Source: Porites lobata
Lineage: Eukaryota; Cnidaria; Anthozoa; Scleractinia; Poritidae
NCBI GenBank assembly: GCA_942486035.1
Contig: CALNXK010000160.1
Coordinates: 827,501 to 891,500 of the forward strand
Reading direction: 5' to 3'
DNA: 64,000 nt
Under the pieces are notes generated by a model that saw only the letters and a list, made by a program, of their open reading frames with translations, did not search any database and was not told the origin of the DNA. The position numbers and the translations under genes are program-made. Within the stretch, counting starts at the first letter, position 1; every line of letters starts with the position of its first letter. Below, in pieces: positions 1-11,577 of this stretch.

Positions 1-2063
1 ACAGGCAAAACACGACTCATAAGCTCTTGATAATGTGAAACATGACCTCAAGAGTCTGCTTGAACAGATTGGTTTTTCTTCTTTTCTCTCTCGCGCGCGA
101 ATTATCACCTTTTCGCCTCCACGAACACGTTCTAAGCCTCCTAGTCTCGAAGCTTTTTATTATTTCCCTGGTATTCTCACTGACTTTAATAGCCTTCCAC
201 CTGCCTCTCTTTCCTTAGTGCTCCTCCACTTTAATTGTGATTTTCATGGTTATCTAACTCGTTCTCGTTCAACTTGCATAAAATGTCCCTCAGGTATCAA
301 TTTGCTATTAGTTTTCAAGCCCCGATTATTTGGAAGGATAGTTTATTTATAACTTCAGTTTGGCGTTTTTTTTGAAGCCAATGGCAAATCAGTACAGTAT
401 TTTTTATCATAGCAGCTAGTTTCGCTCTCTGCACCATAGTAGCAACCGACGAGGAACTGCATTCTTGCAGAATTCATAACATTCGCATAGACACAACAGT
501 AAAGTCCTACGAAGGAACAACAAGACATTGCACTTTTGTTTAAAGACTCACCTCTGATCTCCAAAAAAATTAAATGGACTGCATCAGGCTATCAGCGGTG
601 AGAATGATCTTGACTCACGCAAAGCATAATTCTCCATACTTGGCCGGTAGCTTTAGTTTAAGCTACCGTGTACAACTCAAATCTGAAGATCTCAGTCACT
701 ATCCGTGAAAATTCAAAATCCTTGAAAGAACACCTATGAGCTGGGCCAGCGTCATACTGACATAACAGCCCGGGGGGGCCGAGGGGGGGGGGGATACTCA
801 ACAAATTCCTATACGAGGAAGGCCCACCCCTTAACCTTTCATATACCATTTTTCACGATTTCGTATACCTTCTATTGACAAATGGTACTCCTTTCACATA
901 TCTTGCTTAGAACTTTGTATTCCTTTTAACTGTTGGAAACCTGCACTGTCATAAAATAGGAATCAGCCACAAATGTAGAACGCTTTCTCGACGGGTAAGG
1001 GGTTGGACCTCGGGGCGGAGCCTCCCCGTACAAATATCTGTTAAGTACCTCTCCGGGATTTCGGGCGGAGCCTCCCCGTATAGGCCATCATAGGGAGTAC
1101 CCTCTCCCCTGGCATAGCAAGAAATAATCACATTCTCGGACAAAGAAACTTACATGCATGCATGTAGTTATTCCGCAGATCCAGGATTTACGGAGAAAAC
1201 CATAGAAACTAAAATCTTTATTTAGCCGTAATACTAAATTAAAAATTTAGGCTTAAATAGAGGTCAAAGAAAATTAAAACACTTCACAACTGCATCTGAG
1301 GTCAACTCCTAGCAGGAACACCTAAAGAACCATAAACCACAAGAGATGATTACTCAGTATGCATGTAATTCTCTGTAGTGCTAGTAACTTTAACTTTAAC
1401 TTTATTATTCCATCGTTCATATAGTACAAAACTCAGTAAAGCCAAAGCCGGGGGCTTATACGACCTGTGGTCAAAATGACAGAAATTATTTTATGTAGAA
1501 ATGAAGCCACTGGAGGCTAAATTTTAAAACTAAAACAAGATACAAAACTTAAATTAAGTAATGCAAGCAGTCCTACAGCAGAGGTAAAACTAGAAGTTCT
1601 AGTGACAAATAAACAATAAACTATGATAATCCTGCGCAAATTCAATCCAGGCTTAAAAAGTAAAGTTTTAGTTTCTAAAGTCAGTGGTGGTAAGGCTGTT
1701 ACGGACAGTGAAGGGTATATCAGTGGGATATCCTTGGCCAAATAATCGGGGCTTGAGAACTAATAGCAAATTGAGGGACATTTTATGCAAGTTGAAGGAG
1801 AACGAGTTAGATAACCATGAAAATCACAATTAAAGTGGAGGAGCACTAAGGAAAGAGAGGCAGGTGGAAGGCTATTAAAGTCAGTGAGAATACAGGAGAA
1901 ATGATAAAAAGCTTCGAGACTAGGAGGCTTAGAACGTGTTCATGGAGGCGAAAAGGTGATAATTCGCGCGCGAGACAGAAAAGAAGAAAAACCAATCTGT
2001 TCAAGCAGACTCTTGAGGTCATGTTTCACATTATCAAGAGCTTAAGAGTCGTGTTTTGCCTGT
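1..2063. mobile_element. Foldback-like element with ~0.33 kb inverted arms
   Basis: Bases 1-340 are repeated in inverted orientation at about 1727-2063 with few mismatches. The outer end of the right arm is visible, but the left arm runs off the window edge. The ~1.4 kb between the arms holds a G/C-run repeat (about 767-1110) with a short internal duplication at 1011-1082. It also holds an antisense CTTTAA-type tail at about 1383-1415 that resembles a non-LTR retrotransposon end. No transposase-like protein is visible; the open frames inside the arms are by-products of the repeat. A non-autonomous DNA transposon with long terminal repeats is the simplest reading. Confidence 0.7.
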
Positions 2064-3145
2064 CGGACGGTAATTTCTACTGAACTCAGAATCGATCGTT
2101 GTTTCGGTCAACATTTGCGAAATAGCGTACAAAGTCTCTCAAGAGACAATCCACGGATTCCAACAAATCCGTTGTCGGGGAGCCAACAACCACCACTACT
2201 GTGAGGGCAATGAATAAGAACCAAATCTTGCTCGGAATTAACGCGGCCATTGCGGCCATGCTTGATTCAAACTGAAGTTACTTTTCAGCTCCTTCGTACA
2301 TGAAGGGGTATTTTGCTGACGGAAAATGCGGTGCCCCTTATACGACGACTTTCTGTAACCCCATATACCACATGCTTGTTTGTAACGCATATATATGGGC
2401 TTTTTTGGGGCGCATATATATGCGCGTTTGTAAGAAAATGGTCATATACTTGGGAGTAAAACGCAAGTATACGTGACAAAAAAACGCATGTACATCGTGT
2501 AGCAGGAATGATTGCAAGTATATGTGGGAAAAAAACGCACGTATATCGTGTCATAATTTTGAAACAAATGGCCGACCATAGTTTACTTCGGGAGAAAGAT
2601 TTATAAACCTCTCATTTTGTCGGTATCTCCAAATGTCACAAGAAGACTTGTTTCAACCGATTTTTCTCGTATTTTACATTAGCTGGGAACAGCGAAGAAA
2701 GGCTTACGGACCTCTTTTGTAAACTTAAAACGACCGTTGTTACCTGTACTATCGAACTGGATTTGTGGACTTCACACAGAAGCAACTTGTGTTTTGATTT
2801 TGCCGTTCTGCAGGAGCACCTCGGCCCAGTTTTGAAAAGACTTATGGCGGATCTCCTCGAAATAGAGCAAATTTTACACCACGTTAGGAATCTTCAGTTC
2901 TCTGTGTATGTGGAAAATACACTCCTCAAAGGCAAAAGTATACATTCATTTTAAGAACTAGATTTGTGGACCCGAGATTAAACTTGCCCTTGAGGAGCTA
3001 GAGGACAATTTTTAACACGGTAAGGCAAATTCTCATACATTTCTTTGTAATTTTATTCACTGCGTTTTGAAAGCTAAGTCCAAAAAGTAGCGCGTTTGAG
3101 TTTCGCATGCGCGGCCGCCATCATGTACGAAATTGTTCGCCATGA
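2064..3145. other. Intergenic, no gene seen
   Basis: No recognisable protein is present. About 2463-2555 holds two copies of a 51-base unit ending in an A-run and a CGTG motif, next to alternating AT tracts around 2380-2430. The remaining short frames (about 60 aa) have no features I can support. Confidence 0.5.
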
Positions 3146-3678
3146 TTTGCTGCTGATCTTTGTACCTCGCTACGGAATTATCGACGTTCTCTTTCGCGTC
3201 CCTCAATGTTACCTTTTTCGCAGCCGTACCTTTTTGGCACATCCAAGGGTTTCAAGAAATTTGAACTGTTTCACAAGTAATAGTTACAACTGCAACATCA
3301 GTTAAAAAATGTTTTCTCCTAAGTACAAATTTCATGTACTTGAACAAAAAATGCTGATTAATACTCTGAGCCATCAGAATTTCTTTAGTGGCCAAATCTA
3401 ATGATAACAGTCACAGTTTTTTTCTCTGGGTTGTACTCTTAAACTTGACGATCTAGCTACTGAGTCCGTGAAAACAATGCTTTCATTTTTCGAACACAGA
3501 AATCTGTTAACATTAAAGCTGAATTATTCGGCGTTGAATTGTCTACAAACATCTCTATGTCTGACTTTGCCTGGCACGGCCCTGGTAGCTTTTACATATA
3601 GAGTGTTTTAAACATGACATCACGGCTTTCTTATTGGCGTTCCAAAACAACGAAACGGCGGCCATGTTGGTGTTCCAA
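3146..3678. repeat. Duplicated block, copy 1, left part
   Basis: This segment matches 11578-12105 closely in the same orientation. With the matching stretches 4584-6860 and 14690-17270 it defines a tandem duplication carrying the transporter gene. The match stops where a transposon begins at 3679. Confidence 0.8.
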
Positions 3679-4583
3679 TAGCCTGAAATTCATCCGATTA
3701 CTTCGAGTCGTTTTCTCCTCTCAACAACGTCTGAATCGACCGGCCGTTAATGCCGTCCAGTGACGTCACTCACCACCGAAAACCGGGTAGTGATTTTGAT
3801 TGGTTGATTGTCTAAACATTCGCATAATTATGTATAATTATGAAAAATTTTAGCGGGATTGTTGCTTGATATTCAGCGGATCGCATCCCTTGCATTCTTT
3901 CGTTTAGTTCAAACATTTCGATAAGCTTTAATAATCTTTATCTTAAACAGCAAAATTGCCCTTGTCTTCGAAACTGAAATGCTAAATTGAATTGGGATTG
4001 AAGAATCATTGCGGAGAGCTGGTAGATTTTTCATTTAGAGCCGCTTTGTGGCTTCGGCGGCCGGTGATTTTGTTTACCCGAAGTTTTCTGAGGTCAATGT
4101 CATACATAATTCGACCTTCTTGCTATTTTTACCATCAAGTGTAATGATTCTGTTAGGTTTTCTTTCTTGTCTTCTGATTTTTTTCTTCGTTAAGGATCAA
4201 ATAGCTTCTTTTCAATTAAAGCAAATCATTGTGTTTTTGAACTAAGTGTTCCGTGTGTGCGGTTTATTTCATTGCGTGATTGCGACTGAGTTTCATTACA
4301 GCATTTAGTACAACCGGTTCTTGAGAGTTGCACTGCATGCAGTTGATAGTTTGAACGTTAAACATGAATTACGATCGAAAAAAATAAAGCAGTTCTGTAT
4401 CATGGAGACATTTCCAAACGATATTTTTCGGTTTGCCACTTGAAAATCGTGTTTTACTTTTTGCATGAATTAAAGCAAAGGTCAAGGAGTAGTGACGTCG
4501 CTGGACGGCATTGCCGGCCGGTCGATTCAGACGTTACTGAGGGAGTAATAACGACTCGAAGTAATCGGATGAAATTCAGGCTA
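3679..4583. mobile_element. Non-autonomous DNA transposon, ~95 bp TIRs
   Basis: The ends are inverted copies beginning TAGCCTGAAATTC and ending GAAATTCAGGCTA, extending about 95 bp inwards (3679-3778 against 4488-4583). The ~700 bp interior has no convincing protein. It is absent from the paralogous block, so it inserted into copy 1 or was lost from copy 2. No clean target duplication is visible. Confidence 0.75.
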
Positions 4584-5109
4584 CCTCGGAATCTGCTGCG
4601 ACCGTTATTTCAAGCAGCTAGATAATGTATAAAATATAATGATTAACTTATCACTGCGATGTTGTGTGTTGAAGTCCCGCAAGTGCAGTACATCGATTTA
4701 TTAAGTGAATAAGTTCATGTTTTGAAAGCAGTCGCCATTGTGACTACTGAAAACTTAAACTTATCAAGGATTTTTGTGGTTAGTCACCTTTTGAGTGCTA
4801 AGGTGTACCCTGAATAGAGGTTGAATACGCGTTTTGGGATCCAGAATCGAAAACGAGACCCTCTCCCATGAATAGAGGTGTCCCTTCAATAGAGGAAACA
4901 AATACAAAGATTACGTGAACATTTTTCGGGGACCAAATTTTGCGTCCCCTAAATGGAGGTGTCTCTTGAATACAGGTGTCCCAAAGGATAGGTTCCACTG
5001 TGTATACATCATAATTATGTTAATTATGCAAATGGTTTATTTAAGGTTTACACGAAACATTGCGCACCTTTTCTATTTTACTTTTAGATATTTCGCAATA
5101 AACAAAGAA
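4584..5109 (+). other. 5' flank of transporter, with splice acceptor
   Basis: The flank is conserved between the two duplicated blocks. It contains a repeated 'GAATAGAGGTGTCCC'-type motif (4800-4990), a dispersed repeat rather than a proven promoter. A pyrimidine tract ending TTTTAG at 5087 looks like a splice acceptor and leaves a 22-base 5' UTR before the ATG. That implies an upstream non-coding exon, which I could not place. The same acceptor is kept in the broken copy. Confidence 0.5.
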
Positions 5110-6462
5110 ATGAAACAAGGCTATCGCAACCTGTCACAGGTGAGTGAGAGTGACGAAGAAACAGTCTTGGAACTGCAGTCCTCGGACGCCGAAAGTTCTT
5201 CAGATGATGAAAGCGTTTCAAGTGAGAACTCAGGTATAGAGACTGAAAACGCCGCATCTCCTGGAGCGACATCCTCGACATGGAAGGCAACAATGAACTT
5301 GTTAAACTACATCGAAGGGGTTGGATTGCTTGCTTTGCCGTATTCTATCAAAAAGGGTGGAATCACGGCTGTGATATCACTGTTTTTACTGCCAATTATC
5401 TCCTGGTACGCGGGAAAACTGTTAGTCGAGAGTTTGTACAACAACGACGAGAAAAAAAGAAAGATTCGTGTAAGATCAACTTGGAAAGAGATAGGGGACG
5501 CGATATATCCTAAATATGCAGGTAAAATTGTCGCGTGGAATCAACACATTGGTTTTGTTTTAGCAGCAGTCGGTTATCTAATTCTCTGTGGATCTCTCAC
5601 CTCCCACGCCCTACCAACAGTATCCCTCTCGCAAACTTCCTGGACCTGCGTCGCTGCACTGCTTATTCTACCAACAATGTTTTTGAAATCGTACTCCCAG
5701 ATTGCATGGCTAAGTACTATCAGTATAGTCGCCATTGGTCTAACTACAGCACTAACAGTATGGTATGGCGCTAAAAATTTAGACAATTGGGATCCCCGTA
5801 CACTTTTGTTTTGGGACTTCGAAGGAGTCTTCATTTCGTTGGGGATCACTTTGCTTAGTTACGGCGTGGCCGGGATCATTCCTTCGGTAGAAAAAAGTAT
5901 GAAGAATAAATCGGACTTTGGAAAAGCGTTGGCTTCCGCACTTGCTGCATCAGTTGTAATTAAAGTGATTATTGCAGTCTTTGGATTTTTGACTTTTGGA
6001 TCCAAGACAGATGAAGCCATTCTTACCAATTTTCCCGTTGGACCCCTAAGCATAACCGCTTCTATAAGTCTCGTTATTAGCAGCTTACTCTCAATCATAC
6101 TTTGTTTGAGACCTGTATGTGAATCCCTCGACGAATCGACTTTTTTTTCAGAAATAGCTTCTGATATTTCCAATACCATAAGTAATATTATAATTCGGGT
6201 TTCGTTGGTAGTCATCACACTGGCGATAGCTATATTTCTGCCACACTTCGCGCTTATAGCAGCTCTTGTGGGATCTTTTCAGATTGTATTTTCCGAGTTT
6301 TGGATTCCTTTTTTAGTACATTTGAAGGTAAAGTACCACGAACTCAGCAGATTGCAGATTTTTGCTGATGTTATTGTCCTGGTATTTTCAAGTGCGTTTT
6401 CTGTTTTGGGAAATTACTTCTCTGTAAAAGCTCTCGTTCAGGCAAGACTAAACAGGTTTTAG
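5110..6462 (+). CDS. Vesicular amino-acid transporter-like protein (SLC32/AAAP family)
   Basis: Probable proton-coupled amino-acid transporter of the AAAP family, closest in pattern to the vesicular inhibitory amino-acid transporter (SLC32A1), which loads GABA and glycine into vesicles. The 450-aa product has a Ser/Asp/Glu-rich cytosolic N-terminus (residues 1-55). The AAAP signature follows, with a GVGLLALPYSIKKGG stretch near residue 70, a GK after the second membrane segment, an FLK motif in mid-protein, and about ten hydrophobic segments up to the C-terminus. I chose the ATG at 5110 because a splice acceptor sits just upstream and the broken paralogue starts at the same Met. The frame stays open back to 4915, but that stretch is repeat DNA. 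The coding region has no intron. Substrate cannot be inferred from sequence; an SLC36/38-like role is possible. Confidence 0.85.
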   Translation: MKQGYRNLSQVSESDEETVLELQSSDAESSSDDESVSSENSGIETENAASPGATSSTWKATMNLLNYIEGVGLLALPYSIKKGGITAVISLFLLPIISWYAGKLLVESLYNNDEKKRKIRVRSTWKEIGDAIYPKYAGKIVAWNQHIGFVLAAVGYLILCGSLTSHALPTVSLSQTSWTCVAALLILPTMFLKSYSQIAWLSTISIVAIGLTTALTVWYGAKNLDNWDPRTLLFWDFEGVFISLGITLLSYGVAGIIPSVEKSMKNKSDFGKALASALAASVVIKVIIAVFGFLTFGSKTDEAILTNFPVGPLSITASISLVISSLLSIILCLRPVCESLDESTFFSEIASDISNTISNIIIRVSLVVITLAIAIFLPHFALIAALVGSFQIVFSEFWIPFLVHLKVKYHELSRLQIFADVIVLVFSSAFSVLGNYFSVKALVQARLNRF

Positions 6463-6747
6463 AAAAGGGCTTTACTGTCTTCTGTTAACTATTTGCATCA
6501 TGCCACCTGAGTACTCGCAACCCAAGCGCGACAAATCCACGTGGCAATTAATTTAGTAGTTTACTTGGTTATCCACATGCTGTTCAGGACAGGCTAAACA
6601 AACCTAGCTTTTTAAGCGTCTCACTGTGCATTGCCTTATCGAAAGTTGTTTCCGAAAGAGTGACAGATTTTCGAGCACAAGGACTACACAATTCGCTCTT
6701 ACCAACATGATGTTGAATTGCACAATATGATGATAACAATATTTATA

Positions 6748-6753
6748 ATAAAA
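6748..6753 (+). terminator. Possible polyadenylation signal of the transporter
   Basis: An AATAAA hexamer lies about 285 bases after the stop codon, in AT-rich DNA. It is the first good match downstream. No transcript evidence is available. Confidence 0.4.
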
Positions 6754-7005
6754 GTATTTAAAAATAATAGTCATCATCGTCATTAATGAATGCTACTCGG
6801 GGATCAGGGAAAAATTATTAAAAATGGAAGTATCTCAATGAACTATATAATATTTCTATATAAGTAACCAAATCGCTAGTTGGGACTGGGTGGCCCAACA
6901 CTTAATCTTTGAAATGGGAGTAGGAAGCGTTCTACGGTCGCGGTATGACTCAATCACCCAGAATTCCTTTCGAGCACGAACGAGACAAGTTGAGATAGGC
7001 GACAC

Positions 7006-7112
7006 TAGCCTCCCACGCAGACGTTCTTAGGGGCTCGTCACCCGATCCTGCCCCACTAACAGGAACGCAGGAACGAGTGACGAAACCCTAAGAACATCTG
7101 CGTGGTAGGCTA
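7006..7112. mobile_element. 107-bp palindromic MITE, 9-bp target duplication
   Basis: The ends are TAGCCTCCCACGCAGACG and its imperfect inverse, about 35 bp each. A perfect 9-base duplication, AGGCGACAC, flanks it (6997-7005 and 7113-7121). A 9-bp duplication is typical of Mutator-like elements. One arm of a relative is at about 23550-23587. Confidence 0.8.
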
Positions 7113-7429
7113 AGGCGACACTGGCTCTACTAAGAAAATGGCTGAAGCATGTCCAACGAAAATATCAAGAGAAGAAATTCCAACTAGATACCAAGTTACG
7201 GCCTTGTATAAATGTAGACTTTTGATTTTAAAATTAATTTTCTGCCTAAAAAATCAACGACGAAAAGTGTAAGTTTTGGTGACGATTTTCGGCCAAAAAA
7301 CTGGCTTTTTGGACTTTGCTGCCAAACGAACGGCGATATAAAGTGGAAATTGGGAGTTGCAGTTGGTTTGTTTGCTTTCATAATTACAAAATCTACCATT
7401 TAGTGTTATGAATTAATTAACAGTTAATG

Positions 7430-8013
7430 AATGAGGCTGAGTATCTTATGAAGAATTATGGAGATCGAGGAGGGTGTTATCCGTCGAGGCTGTAGGCCGA
7501 GGCGGATAACACCCTCCGAGATCTTCATAATTCTTCACATGATACGAAAGCCGAATTCAATAACTGTTTTATTATTCATTCAAAATAATTCCTAGTTTAA
7601 AAACGTAGCTAAAACATGCTTACCTCCATCGATCCATCGATGTTCAGTTCATCTTCGATAGTGTACGTTTAGGTTTGTCCAGCTCCTCAAATATTCTCCA
7701 AATAGTAGATGTCGCCCTTCGAGTTGTCTTCTTTCTGTTCTTGCCATGTTTTTAGCTATTTTTTCGCCTGGTTCTTACTCTTGAAACGAGTGAAATGTCC
7801 GCCATTTTTTCAAGTTCACAACCAAAACAACTCAACCTCGTCCCCAGGTCTTCTCGGTTAACGGTGCCTTAACCTGCGAAAACGCTGCATTTTTGACGTC
7901 ATTTCCTCGTTAAAGTCAAATTTCGTCCAAATTTGGTCATCTGTAACTGGTTATGGTGAATTAAACGTGTGCTTTTAGCATATCAGAATTGGGGAAATAT
8001 TTTGAATGAATAA
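7430..8013. mobile_element. Hairpin repeat family, copy 1
   Basis: The element begins with a ~95-base near-perfect hairpin (7450-7543) whose arms read ATGAAGAATTATGGAGATC and inverse. About 450 bases of shared sequence follow, ending GAATGAATAATAAT. Copies 2 and 3 are at 13786-14393 and about 39570-40080. No open frame is shared between the copies, so it is non-autonomous. Confidence 0.8.
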
Positions 8014-9920
8014 TAATAATATTTATATGGTATCCGGATTGCTGGGCTTTGGAATCCCGAATGCAGCTCAATGAGTCCGGAATCCCATACCTGGATCCAG
8101 AATACAGTATAGGGCTACTGTTCACATATAGGCGGGTTTCTGTAACGAAGCGAAGCTGCCGCAGCCGGCCGGCGCGCCGATCTCCAATGTGAAGAGTCAC
8201 ATATCAGATAGCCGTTCATATCATACCAGATAGCTCTTCGTGTTGGCCAGCCTCTCTCCGAACATTACTGGAAATTCTTCTTATTTTACGCATGGTAAAA
8301 GGTTTTTACCGCGGAAAAAAAAGAAAATTTAACAAGTATCAAGTATTACAAAGGATACGAGGATGTGAATAATTTTACAGTCCACAGATCAAAGCAGCTA
8401 GATAACGTTGAAAAATTTTCTTGAACGATGGCGATTTATTTATAGCCATGGCATGGGCTAATAGTTTCCTTGGTACAAATTCTTGTACAAATTTGGGAAA
8501 TTTTAAGAATATTTTAAGAGAAAAGCCGAGGCTGAGAGTCTGAAAAGGAATCAATTTTGTGTTTGAAAATCTATAAATACAATACAATTTATGTTTTTAG
8601 CTGAACTGCACAAAATTATTCCCTTCACTAAACGGCAAGAACACTGGTAATTGACACACCAATACAGCGGAAAAGCCATAAGCTATTATTTATTGTTAAG
8701 AATATTTTCAAGGATATTTTCATCCTAAAATCGAGAGAAAAGTAAGAAAATTCAGCCTGGGCCGGCTAAACAACACTTTTATATACACAAAAAAGAATGT
8801 TCTATTTGTTCAAAATAGCCATTCTTAAGTTCAAGGAAACAAAGCCGATTGAGGTTGTGAGTTGCAGTCATCCATTTCTTTCTTTAAAGTCTACCGGTTC
8901 TTTTCAGTTTGTTCGCAGAACGTGAAATGCAAATAATTAGCATACGCTATGACTTCTCTATAGCCCGCAGCATGATTTAATTGTGTATAAAATGAGCCTC
9001 TTTGGCCTCAGTGATTGCAGTGTACGAGATCCTACGAAGACGCTTGCTGCAACTACACTTGTCAGTTTCTCACTAACCAAGTACGTACGTTTCTCACTTA
9101 CCAAGTAAGTACTTAGAAAGTAGACCTTTGTCAAAAATAGTTTTGTCAATAAATAGACGTAGACAGAGAAGTCCACGAACAAGTGGTTACTCTCTATTAT
9201 CAACTGTGCGTGAATTCTGAAATTTATACAGATTTTGTTCAAGTTTCCCCACTGAATTGCGGTTCGACTTCACTGGATCATGATCATACAGACCTTTTTT
9301 CCCCTTATCAAAAACCGAGAGACTTAATACTCAATTGAAATTTGTACTTGCATATGTACTTCACTAGACAGCTTAACGATTACCGAATCTCTTTCATTTA
9401 GGAGAGCGGCGTAAGGGGGGTCCAAAAACCGAAAAGCCGCACAAAAATACGCCAAAAAACCGAAAACCGAATCGGATTTTTTCCCGAATGCCGAAACCGC
9501 GCGTACATGTAGGCCACAATATGAAAGCTGACGTCAGCAAGACTTGTGATATATTCTGATAACATTGTGCGTTAGTATTAAACCTACCATCATAACGCTA
9601 ACGATATATTGTACTACACTATTATACTCTATTTACCACGAACCAAATGCCAAGTATGCTGGTCATGTACTTGAACGAGTATTGATATCTCCCTTGACTT
9701 TGAACAACTCTGTCACTGATCCTGTACGTCTTACATTGGGTGACTGATTACTTAGGAAGACCCTGTGCGGAACGCGGAATAAATGTGGAACGCGGAATAA
9801 ATGTTTCTTCTGGAATTGTGACCTTCTTGTCTCGTAAAGAGTTCACGTTCACCGCGCTTTATTTTGACTTGTTTCGCTACGTACAGTTCGTTGTCAAACA
9901 GGGCGAAAGTTCTCTACCCA
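8014..9920. other. Intergenic, no gene recognised
   Basis: AT-rich DNA with short unconvincing frames. Around 9410-9520 there is a tract rich in AAAACCGAAAA-like words. About 9640-9920 holds frames with some codon-like character but no recognisable family. Confidence 0.4.
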
Positions 9921-9926
9921 GTTCCT

Positions 9927-10325
9927 CAGGGGCACCCAACGAGAATATAGTTCAAAACCACTCAAACACAGCATTATTAAATGTATTTTAGTATTTAAAA
10001 GGTAGATAAAGGCATATTTTTATCCCTTAAAAATTTTTCATCTGTTCGGATTTCCTAGCTGAAATTCTACTGATCCGAAAATTATAGGGATCAAAACTTA
10101 CCTTTTCGAAAATTTTAGCCTGAAAATAGGCTCCCGAAAATTTTAGGTGAACTTTTTAGGGTAAAAATTAGTTAAAAATGGGCAAGTATACCATTTTTTA
10201 TTTGTTCGAAAATCCTAGGAGAGGCATGCAAGCAAGAAATTTTACAACAAATGTTCCGAAAATTCTAGATCTCAAATCGTCTTCCGAACAGATTTTGTTC
10301 CGAAAATTGTCGTTGGGTGCCCCTG
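9927..10325. mobile_element. hAT-like MITE, 6-bp target duplication
   Basis: The terminal inverted repeats are CAGGGGCACCCAACGA and its inverse, ending at 10325. A perfect 6-base duplication, GTTCCT, flanks it (9921-9926 and 10326-10331). CAGGGG ends with 5-6 bp duplications fit the hAT5/hAT6-type groups. The interior is rich in CCGAAAATT-like words. Confidence 0.85.
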
Positions 10326-10331
10326 GTTCCT

Positions 10332-10744
10332 CATCACAACTTCATATCTCCTCGCGGGGGAGCTCACTGCACTCGTCTACCTTGGCTTGTTTGCGCGCCC
10401 GACCAAAACCGCCATGCTGTGCAGGTTACAAGTTCATCTTTTTTTGTCACAGTTTGCAGCGCTGGGACAGACAGGCATGGAAGTATCAGGTACGGGATAG
10501 TCACGAGAAACAAATTAATGGTCCAGAGGGACCTTCAGAGGGTACTGTTTCAAGAAAACCCAAGATTTTCTCCTCCTTTACGCAACGGGGTGAAGGGGCT
10601 GATAGAAATATCCCTCAGCTTCCATATATCCTTTGTACGTTGACCAAAATCAGCGTTTAACACTTCTGACAACGCAGGTAAAAACCTACACGTGGTTTCT
10701 CATTTGCTTCAGACATGCAAGCGGCACCCGAAGGCACCCAAACA
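10332..10744. other. Unassigned sequence with overlapping open frames
   Basis: Two overlapping plus-strand frames (160 and 108 codons) cross this stretch, and a third frame reads as a hydrophobic segment. Joining the DNA across the 399-bp hAT insertion gives no family I recognise. It may be the remnant of an old gene or simply low-complexity chance. Confidence 0.25.
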
Positions 10745-11140
10745 CCCGGGGGTTGGGGGGGGGAGTACCTTCTTATAAGAGGTTAATGGGGATGTGCCGC
10801 TGGATGGGGTCCCATTTTCACGACTGGATTGACCATAATGCGGTCGCATTTTCAATAGAGTTACTAGAATGGGGTTGCACATTTTCGGATTTTTTGGGGT
10901 AGACAGTTCTTGATATTTGCGGTTAGCAAACGTACCAGAATGTTTGTACTGTAAATGAAAAGTAAAGTGTTCTTCATTCAATCTAAAAAATGGGTCAATT
11001 CATAAAAATAGAAAGTGACTAAGTTGGGATCGCGAAAAATAACATATTTGCCTGACAGAATAGACTATAATGGGGTAGGGGTTCTGAGAGGCCAGCGGCA
11101 CATACCCAGTCAAAATTAACCCAAGAACCTCCCCCCCGCC
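10745..11140. mobile_element. G-run/C-run MITE, copy
   Basis: The element starts with a G-run and GGGGATGTGCCGCTGG and ends with the inverse (GCCAGCGGCACATAC) and a C-run. It is related to 37917-38305, and more distantly to the tract at about 767-1110. Confidence 0.65.
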
Positions 11141-11577
11141 CAAACGTGGTTTCTGGTTCATTTGCTTTCGCTCTAAGTAAAACGCAGGGAAGAGGTAATT
11201 ACGGAAAACTAGAAGCGTCAAATACTTTGTTGATAAAATGGAAAACAATCTATGATAGGTTTTAAAACCAGTGATCGTAAGAAATAGGAGAAAAGTCGAA
11301 TTTTAGACTCACGTAGTAGCGATTACGCCACAAGACGGTCTTTGTTGTGGGATTTGGCGCCCGGCAGGGATTTGGCGCTAACTGCGAAAGGTCATTTCCG
11401 ACTTTCTCGTGGGGAAGAGGGTTACTTCCGGTCGCCGTAGTGAGTCCCTGCTGAGTACTTTCTATTACGCCTAGTGCTTTTGAGCCAAAGTATAGCAACT
11501 GTTCAAACGAACTACGAAGTAAGCTGCAAAGTATTGCATGTCACGAAAAGTCGTACAATTTAAAGCGCTCCTTCACA
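11141..11577. other. Intergenic, no gene seen
   Basis: No supported gene. Short frames only. Confidence 0.4.

Noticed and set aside
35..352. Open frame of 105 codons at the left edge, and its inverse near 1901-2083
   Set aside because: Both lie in the arms of the inverted repeat and show no family match.
767..800. G-run as a telomere-like or quadruplex signal
   Set aside because: It is the end of a dispersed G-run/C-run element also seen at 10745 and 37917.
4915..5109. N-terminal extension of the transporter frame upstream of 5110
   Set aside because: The upstream codons come from dispersed repeat DNA and an apparent intron end. The broken paralogue keeps the 5110 Met but not this frame.
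10178..10660. 160-codon open frame as a gene
   Set aside because: Its first third is inside a hAT-type MITE, and the rest overlaps another frame with no recognisable domain.
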